Of a DNA stretch of 64,000 bases, positions 47,766 to 57,262 are shown in pieces; the first letter of the stretch is position 1; the number at the start of each line of letters is the position of its first letter. The position numbers and the translations under genes were made by a program. This DNA is from Methylorubrum aminovorans (GTDB lineage Bacteria; Pseudomonadota; Alphaproteobacteria; Rhizobiales; Beijerinckiaceae). The notes under the pieces are model-generated. The model saw nothing but the letters and a program-made list of their open reading frames with translations, had not been told where the DNA came from and made no database searches. The stretch spans positions 124,001 through 188,000 of the forward strand of contig NZ_BPRC01000001.1 in assembly GCF_022179725.1 (NCBI RefSeq), written 5' to 3'.

Positions 47766-47933
47766 TGAGGTCTCCGCTGGATCGAAGCGGGGAGCGTACC
47801 AGCAAGCCCGCGCGGTGCTTGAGCGAGGGCCAAATCGCCATCCCGAAGGGATCAACCGGATTGGGTATGAGACGGTGCATGACGCCCGCGCGGTAGGGTG
47901 AACGTCACGTTGAGGAATCCGCCTCCGCCGAGG

Positions 47934-47974
47934 GCATCGGCCCGAAAGCCGGCGGCGATGCTTTCGGACGATGC
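47934..47974. repeat. Dispersed palindrome, family A, copy 2
   Basis: GCATC (47934-47938), CCGAAAG (47942-47948), CTTTCGG (47961-47967) and GATGC (47970-47974) repeat the nested-arm architecture of the element at 34390-34435. It again lies between convergent genes. Confidence 0.65.
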
Positions 47975-47975
47975 T

Positions 47976-48845
47976 TCAGCCGCGGGCGTCGGCGACGAGT
48001 GCGGCGAGCCCCTCCCGGTAGGTCGGATAGGCGAGGCACACGCCGAGTTCCTCGCGGATCAGACGGTTCCGCACCCGCTTGTTCTCGCCGTAGAAGCTGC
48101 GGGCCATCGGGCTGAGATCAGCGGTCTCGAAATCGATCTCCGGCGGCAGCGGCAGGCCCGTCAGCGCGGCGGCGTGTTCGGTCACCGTCTGCGGGGGGGC
48201 CGGCTCGTCATCGGTGACGTTGTAGACCGCGCCGGGCCGCGGGCGCTCGATCGAGGCGGCGAGCGTCGCGACGATGTCGTCGACGTGGATGCGGTTGAAC
48301 ACCTGACCCGGCTTGACGATGCGCTGGGTGCGGCCCTCGCGCAGTTTCACGATCGGGTTGCGGCCGGGGCCGTAGATGCCCGAGAGGCGAAACACCTGCA
48401 CTGCCTTGCCGGTCTCGGCGCCGAGCGCAAGCCAAGCGTTCTCGACTTCGAGGCGGCCGCGGGAGCGGGCGCTTTTTGGGGTCGCGGGCGTCGTCTCGTC
48501 GATCCAGGCGCCGCCGTGATCGCCGTAGACGCCGATGGTCGAGAGATAGCCGATCCAGCGGATGCGGCTCTTCGCGATCGCGTCGCGGTAGCGGGCGAGC
48601 ACCGTGTCGCCGTCCTGGCCCGGCGGGGCGGAGATCAACAGGATGTCGGTATCGGCGAGGTTGTCGGCAATGCAGGGATCGTCGGTCTCCGGCCCGAAGG
48701 CGCGCACGATGAACCCGGTCTCGGCGGCAAGGCTTCCGGCCCGCTCAGGCTCGGTCACCGTCGCCCGCACCGTATCGAAGCGGGCCCGTTCGCGCTCGGC
48801 GAAACGCCGGGCAGAGAATCCGAGGCCGAAGACGAACAGGTTCAT
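47976..48845 (-). CDS. SDR-family NAD(P)-dependent epimerase/reductase (YeeZ-like)
   Basis: The 289-residue protein starts MNLFVFGLGFSARRFAERE, a Rossmann fold with the GxGxxA pattern. It has LLISAPPGQDGD, YLSTIGVYGDHGGAWIDE (the YxxxK tyrosine region is atypical), FRLSGIYGPGRNP and the C-terminal VYNVTDDEP. This is the extended-SDR group containing E. coli YeeZ. Substrate is unknown. Its start is 6 bp after the queG stop, so it is the last gene of a GST-queG-SDR operon. Confidence 0.85.
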   Translation of the reverse strand: MNLFVFGLGFSARRFAERERARFDTVRATVTEPERAGSLAAETGFIVRAFGPETDDPCIADNLADTDILLISAPPGQDGDTVLARYRDAIAKSRIRWIGYLSTIGVYGDHGGAWIDETTPATPKSARSRGRLEVENAWLALGAETGKAVQVFRLSGIYGPGRNPIVKLREGRTQRIVKPGQVFNRIHVDDIVATLAASIERPRPGAVYNVTDDEPAPPQTVTEHAAALTGLPLPPEIDFETADLSPMARSFYGENKRVRNRLIREELGVCLAYPTYREGLAALVADARG

Positions 48846-48851
48846 GCGGTA

Positions 48852-50030
48852 TCAGGTCTCCCGTGGGCCGTTCGCTTCCATAGGAAGCCCGGTGGCTTCA
48901 CGCCACTCCTCCCTCACATGCGCCTCCGGCTCGTTCCGTCCATGGGCGTCGAACAGATCATGCAGCCGTTCCCGCGCGAGCAGCCGTCCGCAGGCCCAGA
49001 CGGCTGCGCCCCGCACCACTGGGTCCGGCTCCTGCAATCCCGCCACCGCCTCCTCGGCGAGCGCGGCGTCACCCGAATTGCCGATGGCAATCAGCACGTT
49101 GCGCAGGAAGCGGTCGCGCCCCGTGCGCTTGATCGGCGTGCCGGCAAAGCGCGCCCGAAAACCCGCATCGTCCAGGCGGGCGAGGTCTGCGAGCGGTGGC
49201 GCGGCGAGGTCGTCGCGGGCCGCCAGGCGCGTCTCCCGCGCCGCGCCCGCGAACTTGTTCCAGGGACAGACCGCGAGGCAGTCATCGCAGCCGAACACCC
49301 GGTTGCCGATGCTTTCGCGATATTCAGTGGGGATCGGGCCGTGATGCTCGATCGTCAGGTACGCAATGCAGCGGCGGGCATCGAGCCGGTAGGGCGCGGG
49401 GAAGGCATTCGTCGGGCAGATGTCGATGCAGCGGCGGCAGGAGCCGCAATGGTCGGTCTCGGGTGTGTCGGGTTCGAGCTCGGCGCGGGCAAAGATCGCC
49501 CCGAGCATCAGCCAGTTGCCGTGCTCGCGCGAGATCAGCACCGTGTGTTTGCCCTGCCAGCCGAGCCCCGCGGCCTGGGCCAGCGGCTTCTCCATGACGG
49601 GCGCCGTATCGACGAACACCTTCACCGGCTGGCCGGAACGGGCGGAGAGGAAGCCGCCGAGCTCCTTCAGCTTGCCCTTGATGACGTCGTGATAGTCGCG
49701 CCGCTGCGCGTAAGCCGCGATGGCGGCGCGATCCTTCAAGCGCGTGAGTTCGAGGGGATCGGTTTGCGGGCCCGCATTCATGCCGAGCATGACGATGCTG
49801 CGGGTCTCGGCCCACAGCGCAGCGGGCACGGCGCGCTGGTCGGCGCGCTCCTCCATCCAGTCCATCGTGCCGTGGTGGCCCGCCGCGAGCCAAGCGGGCA
49901 GCCGCTCGCGCAAGGCGGGCACGGCGTCGGGCCGCGTGACGCGGAACGCCTCGAAGCCGAGGCGGCGTGCGCGCGCCTCGACGGTCTCGCGTAAGACCCG
50001 GCCCGAGAGGACGGTCTTCTCAGGCTTCAG
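48852..50030 (-). CDS. queG: Epoxyqueuosine reductase
   Basis: The B12-dependent iron-sulfur enzyme makes the last step of queuosine, reducing epoxyqueuosine in tRNA. It shows VDTAPVMEKPLAQAAGLGWQ, CGSCRRCIDICPTNAF, FGCDDCLAVCPWNKF (two 4Fe-4S clusters) and a C-terminal HEAT-like repeat (EPDPVVRGAAVWA). The expected N-terminus has no ATG, GTG or TTG in reach. A CTG at 50030 overlaps the GST stop as CTGA and gives 392 residues, so I use it provisionally. The next upstream codons (near 50156) read through GST; the next downstream GTG would trim conserved residues. Confidence 0.9.
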   Translation of the reverse strand: MKPEKTVLSGRVLRETVEARARRLGFEAFRVTRPDAVPALRERLPAWLAAGHHGTMDWMEERADQRAVPAALWAETRSIVMLGMNAGPQTDPLELTRLKDRAAIAAYAQRRDYHDVIKGKLKELGGFLSARSGQPVKVFVDTAPVMEKPLAQAAGLGWQGKHTVLISREHGNWLMLGAIFARAELEPDTPETDHCGSCRRCIDICPTNAFPAPYRLDARRCIAYLTIEHHGPIPTEYRESIGNRVFGCDDCLAVCPWNKFAGAARETRLAARDDLAAPPLADLARLDDAGFRARFAGTPIKRTGRDRFLRNVLIAIGNSGDAALAEEAVAGLQEPDPVVRGAAVWACGRLLARERLHDLFDAHGRNEPEAHVREEWREATGLPMEANGPRET

Positions 50031-50719
50031 AAATCCAGATCCGCGTAATGCGCCGCCGCCGGCATCCCCGGCGCCCGGTCGGCCAGCAGCGCGCGGAAGG
50101 ACGGGCGGGATTTCACCCGCGCGTACCAGTCCTTCGCCATCTCGTCCTCGTCCCATGGCACGTCGCCGAGATAGTCCACGCACGAGAGATGGGCCGCCGC
50201 CGCGAGATCGGCATAGGTCAGATCGTTGCCCGCGAGCCAGCGGCGCTGCCCGATCAGGTAGCCGATATATTGGAGGTGATAGCGCACGTTGGTGCGCGCC
50301 GCACGAATAGCGTTCATGTCCGGAGGGCCGCCCCCGGCAGCCGACGACATGAAGCGCTTGTCGATCTTCTCGGTGACGAGATACTCGGTCACCTCGTTGT
50401 TGAACTTGACGAGAAACCAGTCGAGCAGGCGCCGCACCTCGACCCGCGCCGTCGTCGTGTCCGGCAGGAGCCGCCGCCCGGCGAGCCCCAGCCCCCGCGT
50501 CTCGTCGAGATATTCCGCGATCACGCCCGCGCCGGGAATTGCGAGCCCGGTCTGCTCCACCAGCACCGGCGTGGTGCCGGCCGGGTTGACGATGAGGAAG
50601 TCGCGGCGGCGCTCCCAGGCCCGTTCCTCGACGAGGGTCGGCTCCATGCCCATCTCGGCCAGGACGAGGCGGATGAAGCGGGAATTCGGGCAGAACGGAG
50701 AGTGATAGAGCGTCGCCAT
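50027..50719 (-). CDS. Glutathione S-transferase family protein
   Basis: The 230-residue protein starts MATLYHSPFCPNSRFIRLVL, a thioredoxin-fold N-terminal domain with a CPxS motif. The segment GTTPVLVEQTGLAIPGAGVI corresponds to the glutathione-binding VPxL/ES region. A helical C-terminal domain ends RPSFRALLADRAPG. No specific class is evident. Its stop overlaps the probable queG start. Confidence 0.88.
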   Translation of the reverse strand: MATLYHSPFCPNSRFIRLVLAEMGMEPTLVEERAWERRRDFLIVNPAGTTPVLVEQTGLAIPGAGVIAEYLDETRGLGLAGRRLLPDTTTARVEVRRLLDWFLVKFNNEVTEYLVTEKIDKRFMSSAAGGGPPDMNAIRAARTNVRYHLQYIGYLIGQRRWLAGNDLTYADLAAAAHLSCVDYLGDVPWDEDEMAKDWYARVKSRPSFRALLADRAPGMPAAAHYADLDF

Positions 50720-50946
50720 CGAGGCCGTGGTTCAGCGGGAAGAAGGCAGAGCCCTGGGCAGACCGTGCCGCACCGGCGAAATTGGGGCGACGCGCCAGGA
50801 TTATTTCTCCAACGTTGCCACCTCATTAACAAACCCGCCGCAACCCGGTAACCGCCCGTCAACGCTACCGCCGCAAAGCTGCCGTATCGCCGTCGTCTGC
50901 CCCGCCTCAGCAGTGCCGGGACACCGGCGTGGGGAACAGCAGGCTC

Positions 50947-51798
50947 ATGGATCTCGTCCAGATCGCGAAGGCGCTCGTGCTCGCCGTGGTGGAGGGTGCC
51001 ACCGAGTTCATCCCGGTGTCCTCCACCGGGCATCAGCTCCTCATCGGCCACTTCATCGGCTTCCACTCGCCCAACAACACCTTCGAGGTGCTGATCCAGC
51101 TCGGCGCGATCCTGGCGATCCTGTTCGTCTATTTCGGCCGCCTGTGGAGCATCGCCACCGCGCTGCCGAACGATCCGCGGGCACGCCGCTTCGTGCTCGC
51201 CATCCTCATTGCCTTCTTGCCCGCGGCGATCGTCGGCGGCCTGTTCTCCAAGTACATCAAGTTCTACCTGTTCAACCCGTGGATCGTCTGCGCCACGCTG
51301 GTGGCCGGCGGCCTCGTGCTCCTCGTCATCGACGACACGGTCGGCGAGCCGAAGGCGGCGACGAATAGCGGGTCTGGCGACGGGCCGACCGAGCATCCGC
51401 GCAAGACCGACGTGTTCGATTTCAGCCTGCCGATGGCGCTCAAGATCGGCCTGTTCCAATGCGTGGCGATGATCCCCGGCGTGTCGCGCTCCGGCGCCAC
51501 CATCGTCGGCGCGATGCTGATGGGGGCGAGCAAGCGCTCGGCCACCGAGTTCTCGTTCTACCTCGCCATGCCGACCATGGCCGGCGCCTTCGCCAAGGAC
51601 CTGCTCGACAACTACAAGAACCTTTCCTCCAACGACGCGCTGCTGATCGTCATCGGTTTCGTCGCTGCCTTCATCTCGGCCTTGATCGTGGTGCGCACGG
51701 TGCTCGACTACGTCTCCCGCCACGGCTTCTGGCTGTTCGCGTGGTGGCGCATCATCGTCGGCTCGCTCGGCTTCGCCGGACTGATTCTTTTTGGTTGA
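50947..51798 (+). CDS. uppP: Undecaprenyl-diphosphate phosphatase
   Basis: The 283-residue polytopic membrane enzyme recycles the lipid carrier for peptidoglycan and O-antigen by removing a phosphate from undecaprenyl-PP; its family confers bacitracin resistance. It shows [15 protein letters not shown] (glutamate-rich active motif) and [19 protein letters not shown] (second motif). About eight helices and a cytoplasmic loop of 30 residues ([13 protein letters not shown]) separate the halves. It stands alone. Confidence 0.96.
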   Translation: MDLVQIAKALVLAVVEGATEFIPVSSTGHQLLIGHFIGFHSPNNTFEVLIQLGAILAILFVYFGRLWSIATALPNDPRARRFVLAILIAFLPAAIVGGLFSKYIKFYLFNPWIVCATLVAGGLVLLVIDDTVGEPKAATNSGSGDGPTEHPRKTDVFDFSLPMALKIGLFQCVAMIPGVSRSGATIVGAMLMGASKRSATEFSFYLAMPTMAGAFAKDLLDNYKNLSSNDALLIVIGFVAAFISALIVVRTVLDYVSRHGFWLFAWWRIIVGSLGFAGLILFG

Positions 51799-51946
51799 GC
51801 CAGCAGGATTTTGAACGAGGCGGGGGCGGCAACCTGGACTAAAGTCGGTTGTCGCCTGCCCGCGCCCCGTGCGAGGGCTTGCGGCCAAGTCGCCGCTCTC
51901 TCAAGAAGCGGTCGGGAAACGCCGAACGTCTAAGGTCTCGCCCACG

Positions 51947-53764
51947 ATGGAAGATCGTCCGCTCGCCGAGTTGTTCGAGCCCGCGACCCGCAAGCGCTGG
52001 CGCCAGGCCGTCGAGGCCGCGCTGAAGGGGGGCGACTTCGAGAAGCGCCTCGTTTCGAAGACCGCCGACGGCCTGCGCATCGAGCCGCTCTACGAGCCGG
52101 CCGCTTCCGTGGCGCAGCCGGTGCGGGCGCCCGGCCCCTGGCGGCTGGCGCAGCGTATCGACCATCCCGATGCCGAGAAGGCTGGAGCCCAATCGCTGTC
52201 CGACCTCGAAGGCGGCGCCGACGCGCTGGTGCTCGTCGGCCGCGACGCGCCGGCCGCCCGCGGCTTCGGCCTCGATCTTTCTGCCGTTGATACGCTCGAT
52301 GCCGCGCTGAAGGGCGTGATGCTGCCGCTCATCGCCCTGAGGCTCGACGCGGGCCCGGCCGGCTTCGAGGCGGCGGCGCTTCTCAAGCAACTGGTCGAGC
52401 GCCGCGGCGACGATCCCGCCACCCTCGACCTCAATCTCGGCCTGGACCCCCTCGGCGCCTACGCCGCCATCGGCCGGCTCGAACAGGGGTGGGAGGCGCG
52501 CCTTTCCGAGACCGTCACCGCGTTCGCCGGATACCGCGGGCGCGTGGCGCTCGCCGATGCCCGGCCCTACCACGAGGCCGGCGCGAGCGAGGTTCAGGAA
52601 CTCGCTGCCGTGCTCGCGACCGCGGTGGCCTATCTGCGGGCGTTGGAGGCCGGCGGCCACGATCTGGAGCGCGCGCGCGACGCGATCTCGGTCCTTCTGG
52701 TGGCGGATGCCGACGAGTTCCTGACCATCGCCAAGTTCCGGGCGATTCGCCGGCTCTGGGCCCGGGTCGAGCAGGCCTGCGGCCTTGAATCGACGCCGTT
52801 GCGGGTCCTGGCCGAAACCGCGTGGCGGATGATGACCCGCCGCGATCCGTTCGTGAACATCCTGCGCACCACCATGGCCTCGGCCTCCGCCGGCCTCGGC
52901 GGAGCCGATTCGATTACCGCTTTGCCCTACACCCAGGCGCTTGGCCTGCCCGATGCCTTCGCCCGGCGGGTGGTGCGCAACAGCCAGATCGTGCTGATCG
53001 AGGAATCGAACCTCGCCAGAGTCTCCGATCCGGCGGCCGGCGCGGGTGGCTTCGAGGCGCTCACCGCCGAACTGACTGAAAAAGCCTGGGCTGCGTTCCA
53101 GGAGATCGAGCGCGAGGGCGGCATCGCCAAGAGCCTCGAATCCAGGGCCCTCGCGGGCCGGATCGCGGCGGTGGAGCAGGCACGGGCGAAAGCGGTGGCA
53201 ACCCGCAAGGAGCCGCTGACCGGCGCCAGCGAGTTCCCCTTCCTCGCCGAGAAGCCGGTGGCGGTGCTCGAGGTGGCGCCGAGCCAGGCCGCCCGTTCGG
53301 ACGCGGGCCTGCCCTCACTGCGTCTCGCCGAACCCTACGAGGCCCTACGCGACGCCTCCGATGCGATCCTGGAGCGGACCGGCAAACGCCCGACGGTGTT
53401 CCTGGCCAATCTCGGTCCCGTGGCGGTCCACAACGCCCGCTCGACCTTCGCCGCCAACGCCTTCGCCGCAGGCGGCATCGAGGCCATCGGCAATGACGGC
53501 TTCACCGACACGCAGGCCTTGATCGAAGCTTTCAAGGCATCGGGAGCGCGGCTCGCTTGCCTGTGCTCCTCGGATGCCATCTACCAGTCCGAGGCCGTCC
53601 CGGCGGCCGAGGCACTGAAGGCGGCCGGCGCCGGTACGATCTACCTCGCCGGCAAGCCCGCCGAGGCGGAGGCCCTGCGCCAAGCGGGCGTTCACGGTTT
53701 CCTGTTCGCCGGTTGCGACTTGCTCGGACTTCTTCGGGAGGCCGCCGAGCAGGCGCAGGGCTGA
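51947..53764 (+). CDS. mcmB: Methylmalonyl-CoA mutase, small (beta) subunit
   Basis: The 605-residue protein has the mutase TIM-barrel region with ASASAGLGGADSITALPYTQ, DAFARRVVRNSQIVL and AWAAFQEIEREGGI. A C-terminal flavodoxin-like B12-domain remnant follows (FAAGGIEAIGNDGF, ARLACLCSSDAIY). The DxHxxG cobalamin-binding motif of the catalytic subunit is not visible, so this is the non-catalytic subunit. Together with McmA it interconverts methylmalonyl-CoA and succinyl-CoA, the exit of the ethylmalonyl-CoA pathway that regenerates glyoxylate in serine-cycle methylotrophs. The mcmA gene is not in the window. Confidence 0.93.
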   Translation: MEDRPLAELFEPATRKRWRQAVEAALKGGDFEKRLVSKTADGLRIEPLYEPAASVAQPVRAPGPWRLAQRIDHPDAEKAGAQSLSDLEGGADALVLVGRDAPAARGFGLDLSAVDTLDAALKGVMLPLIALRLDAGPAGFEAAALLKQLVERRGDDPATLDLNLGLDPLGAYAAIGRLEQGWEARLSETVTAFAGYRGRVALADARPYHEAGASEVQELAAVLATAVAYLRALEAGGHDLERARDAISVLLVADADEFLTIAKFRAIRRLWARVEQACGLESTPLRVLAETAWRMMTRRDPFVNILRTTMASASAGLGGADSITALPYTQALGLPDAFARRVVRNSQIVLIEESNLARVSDPAAGAGGFEALTAELTEKAWAAFQEIEREGGIAKSLESRALAGRIAAVEQARAKAVATRKEPLTGASEFPFLAEKPVAVLEVAPSQAARSDAGLPSLRLAEPYEALRDASDAILERTGKRPTVFLANLGPVAVHNARSTFAANAFAAGGIEAIGNDGFTDTQALIEAFKASGARLACLCSSDAIYQSEAVPAAEALKAAGAGTIYLAGKPAEAEALRQAGVHGFLFAGCDLLGLLREAAEQAQG

Positions 53765-53857
53765 AGCTCAAGGTGGCGTGAGCAACCTTGACACTGGGGG
53801 AAGTACGACAATCTTCCGGCTGAAACGGGTCAACACCCACAGCCGGATTGACAACTC

Positions 53858-54250
53858 ATGCGCCTGCCAATTTTCGCCGTCGCTACTTTCGCCATCGCCA
53901 TGGTGGGTGTCGGGACAGCGGAGGCGGCCAAGCGGAAGGTCGCAGTGCCGCACCGCTACGACGGCCGCTGGAGCATCGAAGTGGTCACCCTCGACGGGCC
54001 CTGCGACCGCGCCTACCGCTACGGTGTCCAGATCCAGCGAGGAGAGGCTGTCTACGGTGGCGGCGAGGTCGACATCAGCGGTCGTGTCGCGGCCAACGGC
54101 GCCGTGCGCGGCACGATCTCCCGCAGCGGCAATGCGGCACAGGTCTCGGGGCGGCTCTCGCCCAACGGCACCGGAGCCGGCCGCTGGTCGACCCTCGGTG
54201 ACGGCCCGATCAGCTGCAGCGGAAGCTGGAGCGCGATGCGGCGCGGCTGA
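53858..54250 (+). CDS. Exported small hypothetical protein (130 aa)
   Basis: A signal peptide (MRLPIFAVATFAIAMVGVGTAEA) precedes a compact beta-rich domain: YDGRWSIEVVTLDGPCDRAYRYGVQI, a glycine-rich middle, and a closing CSGSWSAMRRG. Two cysteines probably form one disulfide. The pattern resembles a widespread periplasmic family of unknown function in Hyphomicrobiales. A TTGACA at 53788-53793 is a possible -35 element, but the -10 is poor. It stands alone after mcmB. Confidence 0.75.
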   Translation: MRLPIFAVATFAIAMVGVGTAEAAKRKVAVPHRYDGRWSIEVVTLDGPCDRAYRYGVQIQRGEAVYGGGEVDISGRVAANGAVRGTISRSGNAAQVSGRLSPNGTGAGRWSTLGDGPISCSGSWSAMRRG

Positions 54251-54417
54251 TCAGGCACCGGGCCGTTGCCGAGAAGCTAGGCCATTCGGTCTGTGGCGGG
54301 CGCGCGACAACGCCGTTTTCGTTCCATCCTGCGTCATGGCAGAGCTGTTTTCGCCCTAGATCCGGCGTGATCTTCGGCGAACACTGGCGGCGTTCGATCC
54401 CCGTTCGAGGCGCCCCC

Positions 54418-54885
54418 ATGACCGCCGTGATGAGAGCTTTGCCGTTTCTCGGTCTCGCCTTCGTCCTGCTCAGTCCCGCGGCCGAAGCGCGCCCAACCCG
54501 GCAGCATGTTCCCGGCTCTCAGCACGCGGTTCTGGCCCCCCTCGAAGAGGCGGCGACGGCCTGCTTCGTCGAGACGGTGATCGCGAATCCCAAGGCCATG
54601 CGGCTGGCGCGGGACGGGCGCTGGTACGAGGCTGCCGGCGTGACCGGCTTCCTGTGCCGCCCAGAGGTTGATCGCATGGCGGTGGCGCATGACCGCATCT
54701 ACGGCCAAGGCACCGGTGCCCGTTACTTCAAGGGCGCCTATGCCCGCCACCTCGACAAGCAGCTCGCCGCCCGCCTGCAGCCGCTGCTGGAGCCTAAAAC
54801 CGTCGCCAGCGCCGAGCCGCCGGCCGAGAAGGCGGCCCTCGACGACGTCGCGGCGGAATCCGCGTCGGGAAGCGCGGATCACTGA
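54418..54885 (+). CDS. Exported hypothetical protein (155 aa)
   Basis: The ATG at 54418 gives a signal peptide (MRALPFLGLAFVLLSPAAEA after a short start), with GAGG eight bases upstream. The mature part is about 130 residues with helical segments (EEAATACFVETVIANP, GARYFKGAYARHLDKQLAARLQP) and a Lys/Glu/Ala-rich tail. Two cysteines (TACFVE, FLCRPE) could bridge. No family is recognised. An in-frame GTG at 54367 would hide the signal peptide. Confidence 0.65.
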   Translation: MTAVMRALPFLGLAFVLLSPAAEARPTRQHVPGSQHAVLAPLEEAATACFVETVIANPKAMRLARDGRWYEAAGVTGFLCRPEVDRMAVAHDRIYGQGTGARYFKGAYARHLDKQLAARLQPLLEPKTVASAEPPAEKAALDDVAAESASGSADH

Positions 54886-54905
54886 GCTGGTAAAGGCGGA
54901 TCCGG

Positions 54906-55349
54906 CTACCGGATCCGTCGCCAGGTCTGCCGCTTGCACAGAACGCTGAGTACGCAGCCAGCGACCTCGACCGTGTCGAGTCCCTTCGGAGTGATGCTGC
55001 CCGCATAGGTCTTACCGTCGTTCGGATTGTAGAGGCTGCCCTCGAAACCCGCGCCGCTCGGCGTGCCGGCCTGCATGATCTGCACGCCGACGAGCTTACG
55101 CGTGCGAAGCGCGGGATCGGGATTCTGCGCATCGACACCTGTGCCAGCCGTCGCCGCGATCGTCCCGCAATAGCCGCTGCCGCAGCGAGCGATGCGCACG
55201 GTCGAACCCGCCGTCTCGGTCTGCCACAGACCAGACAGGTCAGGAGCCTTCTGTGCCAGTGCGTTTCCGCCGGATGTCAGGAGGAGGAGACCGAAGGCGG
55301 CCATGCGCATCGTTGGATGGCGTGGCCGGTCGGCACGAGGCATCGTCAT
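54906..55349 (-). CDS. DUF2147 family exported protein
   Basis: The 147-residue protein has a signal peptide (MRMAAFGLLLLTSGGNALAQ). The DUF2147 beta-domain follows, with LSGLWQTETAGSTVRI, CGSGYCGTIAAT, NPNDGKTYAGSI and a final CVLSVLCKRQTWRR. Such small periplasmic lipocalin-like proteins are common in alphaproteobacteria and have no agreed function. The ATG at 55349 follows GGAGGAAG. It converges with the preceding exported-protein gene. Confidence 0.85.
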   Translation of the reverse strand: MTMPRADRPRHPTMRMAAFGLLLLTSGGNALAQKAPDLSGLWQTETAGSTVRIARCGSGYCGTIAATAGTGVDAQNPDPALRTRKLVGVQIMQAGTPSGAGFEGSLYNPNDGKTYAGSITPKGLDTVEVAGCVLSVLCKRQTWRRIR

Positions 55350-55520
55350 TCAGGCTTCCTCCCTGCCGGCCGTGGCCGCCGGCTCGCGACAGCGGTAGTC
55401 AGGCGGCCAGGGTTTCGCAAGAAGCCGGATGAGCTGTGTTCGGTGCTGCGGCCTTGACTTCGCCCCCTTCGCGCGGGCTACGCCCTGAGCGAGTCGGCAC
55501 AGGCGAGTCAGGAGCGGCGG

Positions 55521-56072
55521 ATGCAGGTGATCGAGACCGAGATTGCGGCCGTGAAGCGGGTGATCCCAAAGCGCCACGGCGACGACCGCGGCTGGTTCTC
55601 GGAGGTCTACCGCGCCGACGTGCTGGCCGAGCGCGGCATCGCCAACGCCTTCGTGCAGGACAATCAGTCCTTCTCCGCGCCCTCCGGAACGATCCGGGGG
55701 CTTCATTTCCAAGTCGCGCCCAACGCGCAGTCCAAGCTGATCCGGGTGCTGGCCGGCGCGATCCTCGACGTCGCCGTCGATCTCCGATCCGATTCACCGA
55801 CCTACGGCCGGCATGTCGCCGTGCGCCTCAACGCGGAGGGTGGCGAGCAACTCTTCGTGCCCGCCGGCTTCGCCCACGGCTTCTGTACCTTGGAGGCGAA
55901 CACCATGGTCGCCTACAAGGTCGACGCCTATTACAGCCCGACCGACGACCGGAACCTGCGCTGGAACGATCCGGCGATCGGTATCGCTTGGCCGGTGGCG
56001 GAAGCCGACGCGATCCTCTCGGGCAAGGATAAGGCCGCGCCGCTCTTGGCTGATCTCGGGCGCGTGTTCTGA
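55521..56072 (+). CDS. rfbC: dTDP-4-dehydrorhamnose 3,5-epimerase
   Basis: The 183-residue cupin enzyme makes dTDP-4-keto-L-rhamnose, step three of dTDP-rhamnose synthesis. It shows KRVIPKRHGDDRGWFSEV, FVQDNQSFSAPSGTIRGLHF (catalytic histidine in GLHF) and FVPAGFAHGFCTLE, with LRWNDPAIGIAWP near the end. It heads the rfbC-rfbB-rfbD-rfbA set, 118 bp before rfbB. Confidence 0.96.
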   Translation: MQVIETEIAAVKRVIPKRHGDDRGWFSEVYRADVLAERGIANAFVQDNQSFSAPSGTIRGLHFQVAPNAQSKLIRVLAGAILDVAVDLRSDSPTYGRHVAVRLNAEGGEQLFVPAGFAHGFCTLEANTMVAYKVDAYYSPTDDRNLRWNDPAIGIAWPVAEADAILSGKDKAAPLLADLGRVF

Positions 56073-56190
56073 TTCAAGGTCTTGAGATCATCGGGTCGGG
56101 CAGATTGAGCTCGACCTCAAGTTGGCTGAGCCGCGATCGAGCGCGGCCCTTGTCCGTCTCGCGGACGGGAATTGGGCGGAGTGGGGATCG

Positions 56191-57249
56191 ATGCGCATTC
56201 TGGTGACGGGCGGCTGCGGCTTCATCGGCTCCGCCCTCGTGCTGCATCTCGTGCAGGATCTCGGCCACGAGGTGCTGACCCTCGACGCCCTGACCTACGC
56301 CGCCAACCCGATCTCGCTGCAGCCGCTGGCGGACGACCCGCGCCACCGCATGGAGCAGGCCGACATCTGCGATCCGGTCCGCGTCCACTCCCTCTACGCC
56401 GACTTCAGGCCCGAGGCGGTGATGCATCTGGCCGCCGAGAGCCATGTCGACCGCTCGATCACCGATCCCGGCGCCTTCGTGCGCACCAATGTGATCGGCA
56501 CTCAGGTGATGCTCGACGGCGCCCGCACCCACTGGGAAAGCCTCGTCGGGGAAGCCAAAGCCAACTTCCGCTTCCTTCACGTCTCGACCGACGAGGTCTA
56601 CGGCTCGCTGCCGCTGGACGCGTTCTTCACCGAGGAGAGCCGCTACGACCCCCGTTCGCCCTACTCGGCGTCAAAAGCGGCCTCCGACCACCTCGCCCGC
56701 GCCTGGCACGAGACCTACGGCCTGCCGGTCCTGGTGACGAACTGCTCGAACAATTACGGCCCGCGCCACTTTCCGGAAAAGCTGATCCCGCTGATGATCC
56801 TGGCGGCGCTGGAGGGCAAGCCGCTCCCGGTCTACGGCGACGGCCTGAACGAGCGCGACTGGATCCATGTCGAGGATCATGCCCGCGGCCTCGTCGCGGT
56901 GCTGGAGCGCGGCCGGCTCGGTGAGACCTACCTGCTGGGCGGGCGCTCGGTGCGCAACAACCTTGAGGTCGTGAAGGCGCTCTGCGCCGCCTTCGACCGG
57001 CTCCGACCCGAGAACGGCCCGCACGAGCGCCTGATCACTTTTGTGGCCGACCGGCCCGGCCACGACCGACGCTACGCCATCGACCCGTCGAAGGCCGAGG
57101 CCGAGGTCGGTTGGCGTCCGACCAAGGTGTTCGAGCAGGCGCTGACGGAAACCGTACGCTGGTACCTCGACAACGAGGCGTGGTGGCGCCCGATCCGCGA
57201 GGGCCGCTATTCCGGCGAGCGCCTCGGCCTCGCCGGCAAGGGCGCGTGA
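56191..57249 (+). CDS. rfbB: dTDP-glucose 4,6-dehydratase
   Basis: The 352-residue extended SDR starts MRILVTGGCGFIGSALV (NAD-binding GxxGxxG). It has HLAAESHVDRSI, FLHVSTDEVYGSLP, SPYSASKAASDHL (YxxxK) and NCSNNYGPRHFPEKLIPLMI. It dehydrates dTDP-glucose to the 4-keto-6-deoxy intermediate. I choose the ATG at 56191; a longer in-frame start adds non-family residues. It lies 13 bp before rfbD. Confidence 0.97.
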   Translation: MRILVTGGCGFIGSALVLHLVQDLGHEVLTLDALTYAANPISLQPLADDPRHRMEQADICDPVRVHSLYADFRPEAVMHLAAESHVDRSITDPGAFVRTNVIGTQVMLDGARTHWESLVGEAKANFRFLHVSTDEVYGSLPLDAFFTEESRYDPRSPYSASKAASDHLARAWHETYGLPVLVTNCSNNYGPRHFPEKLIPLMILAALEGKPLPVYGDGLNERDWIHVEDHARGLVAVLERGRLGETYLLGGRSVRNNLEVVKALCAAFDRLRPENGPHERLITFVADRPGHDRRYAIDPSKAEAEVGWRPTKVFEQALTETVRWYLDNEAWWRPIREGRYSGERLGLAGKGA

Positions 57250-57262
57250 GGGGCGCGTGCGT

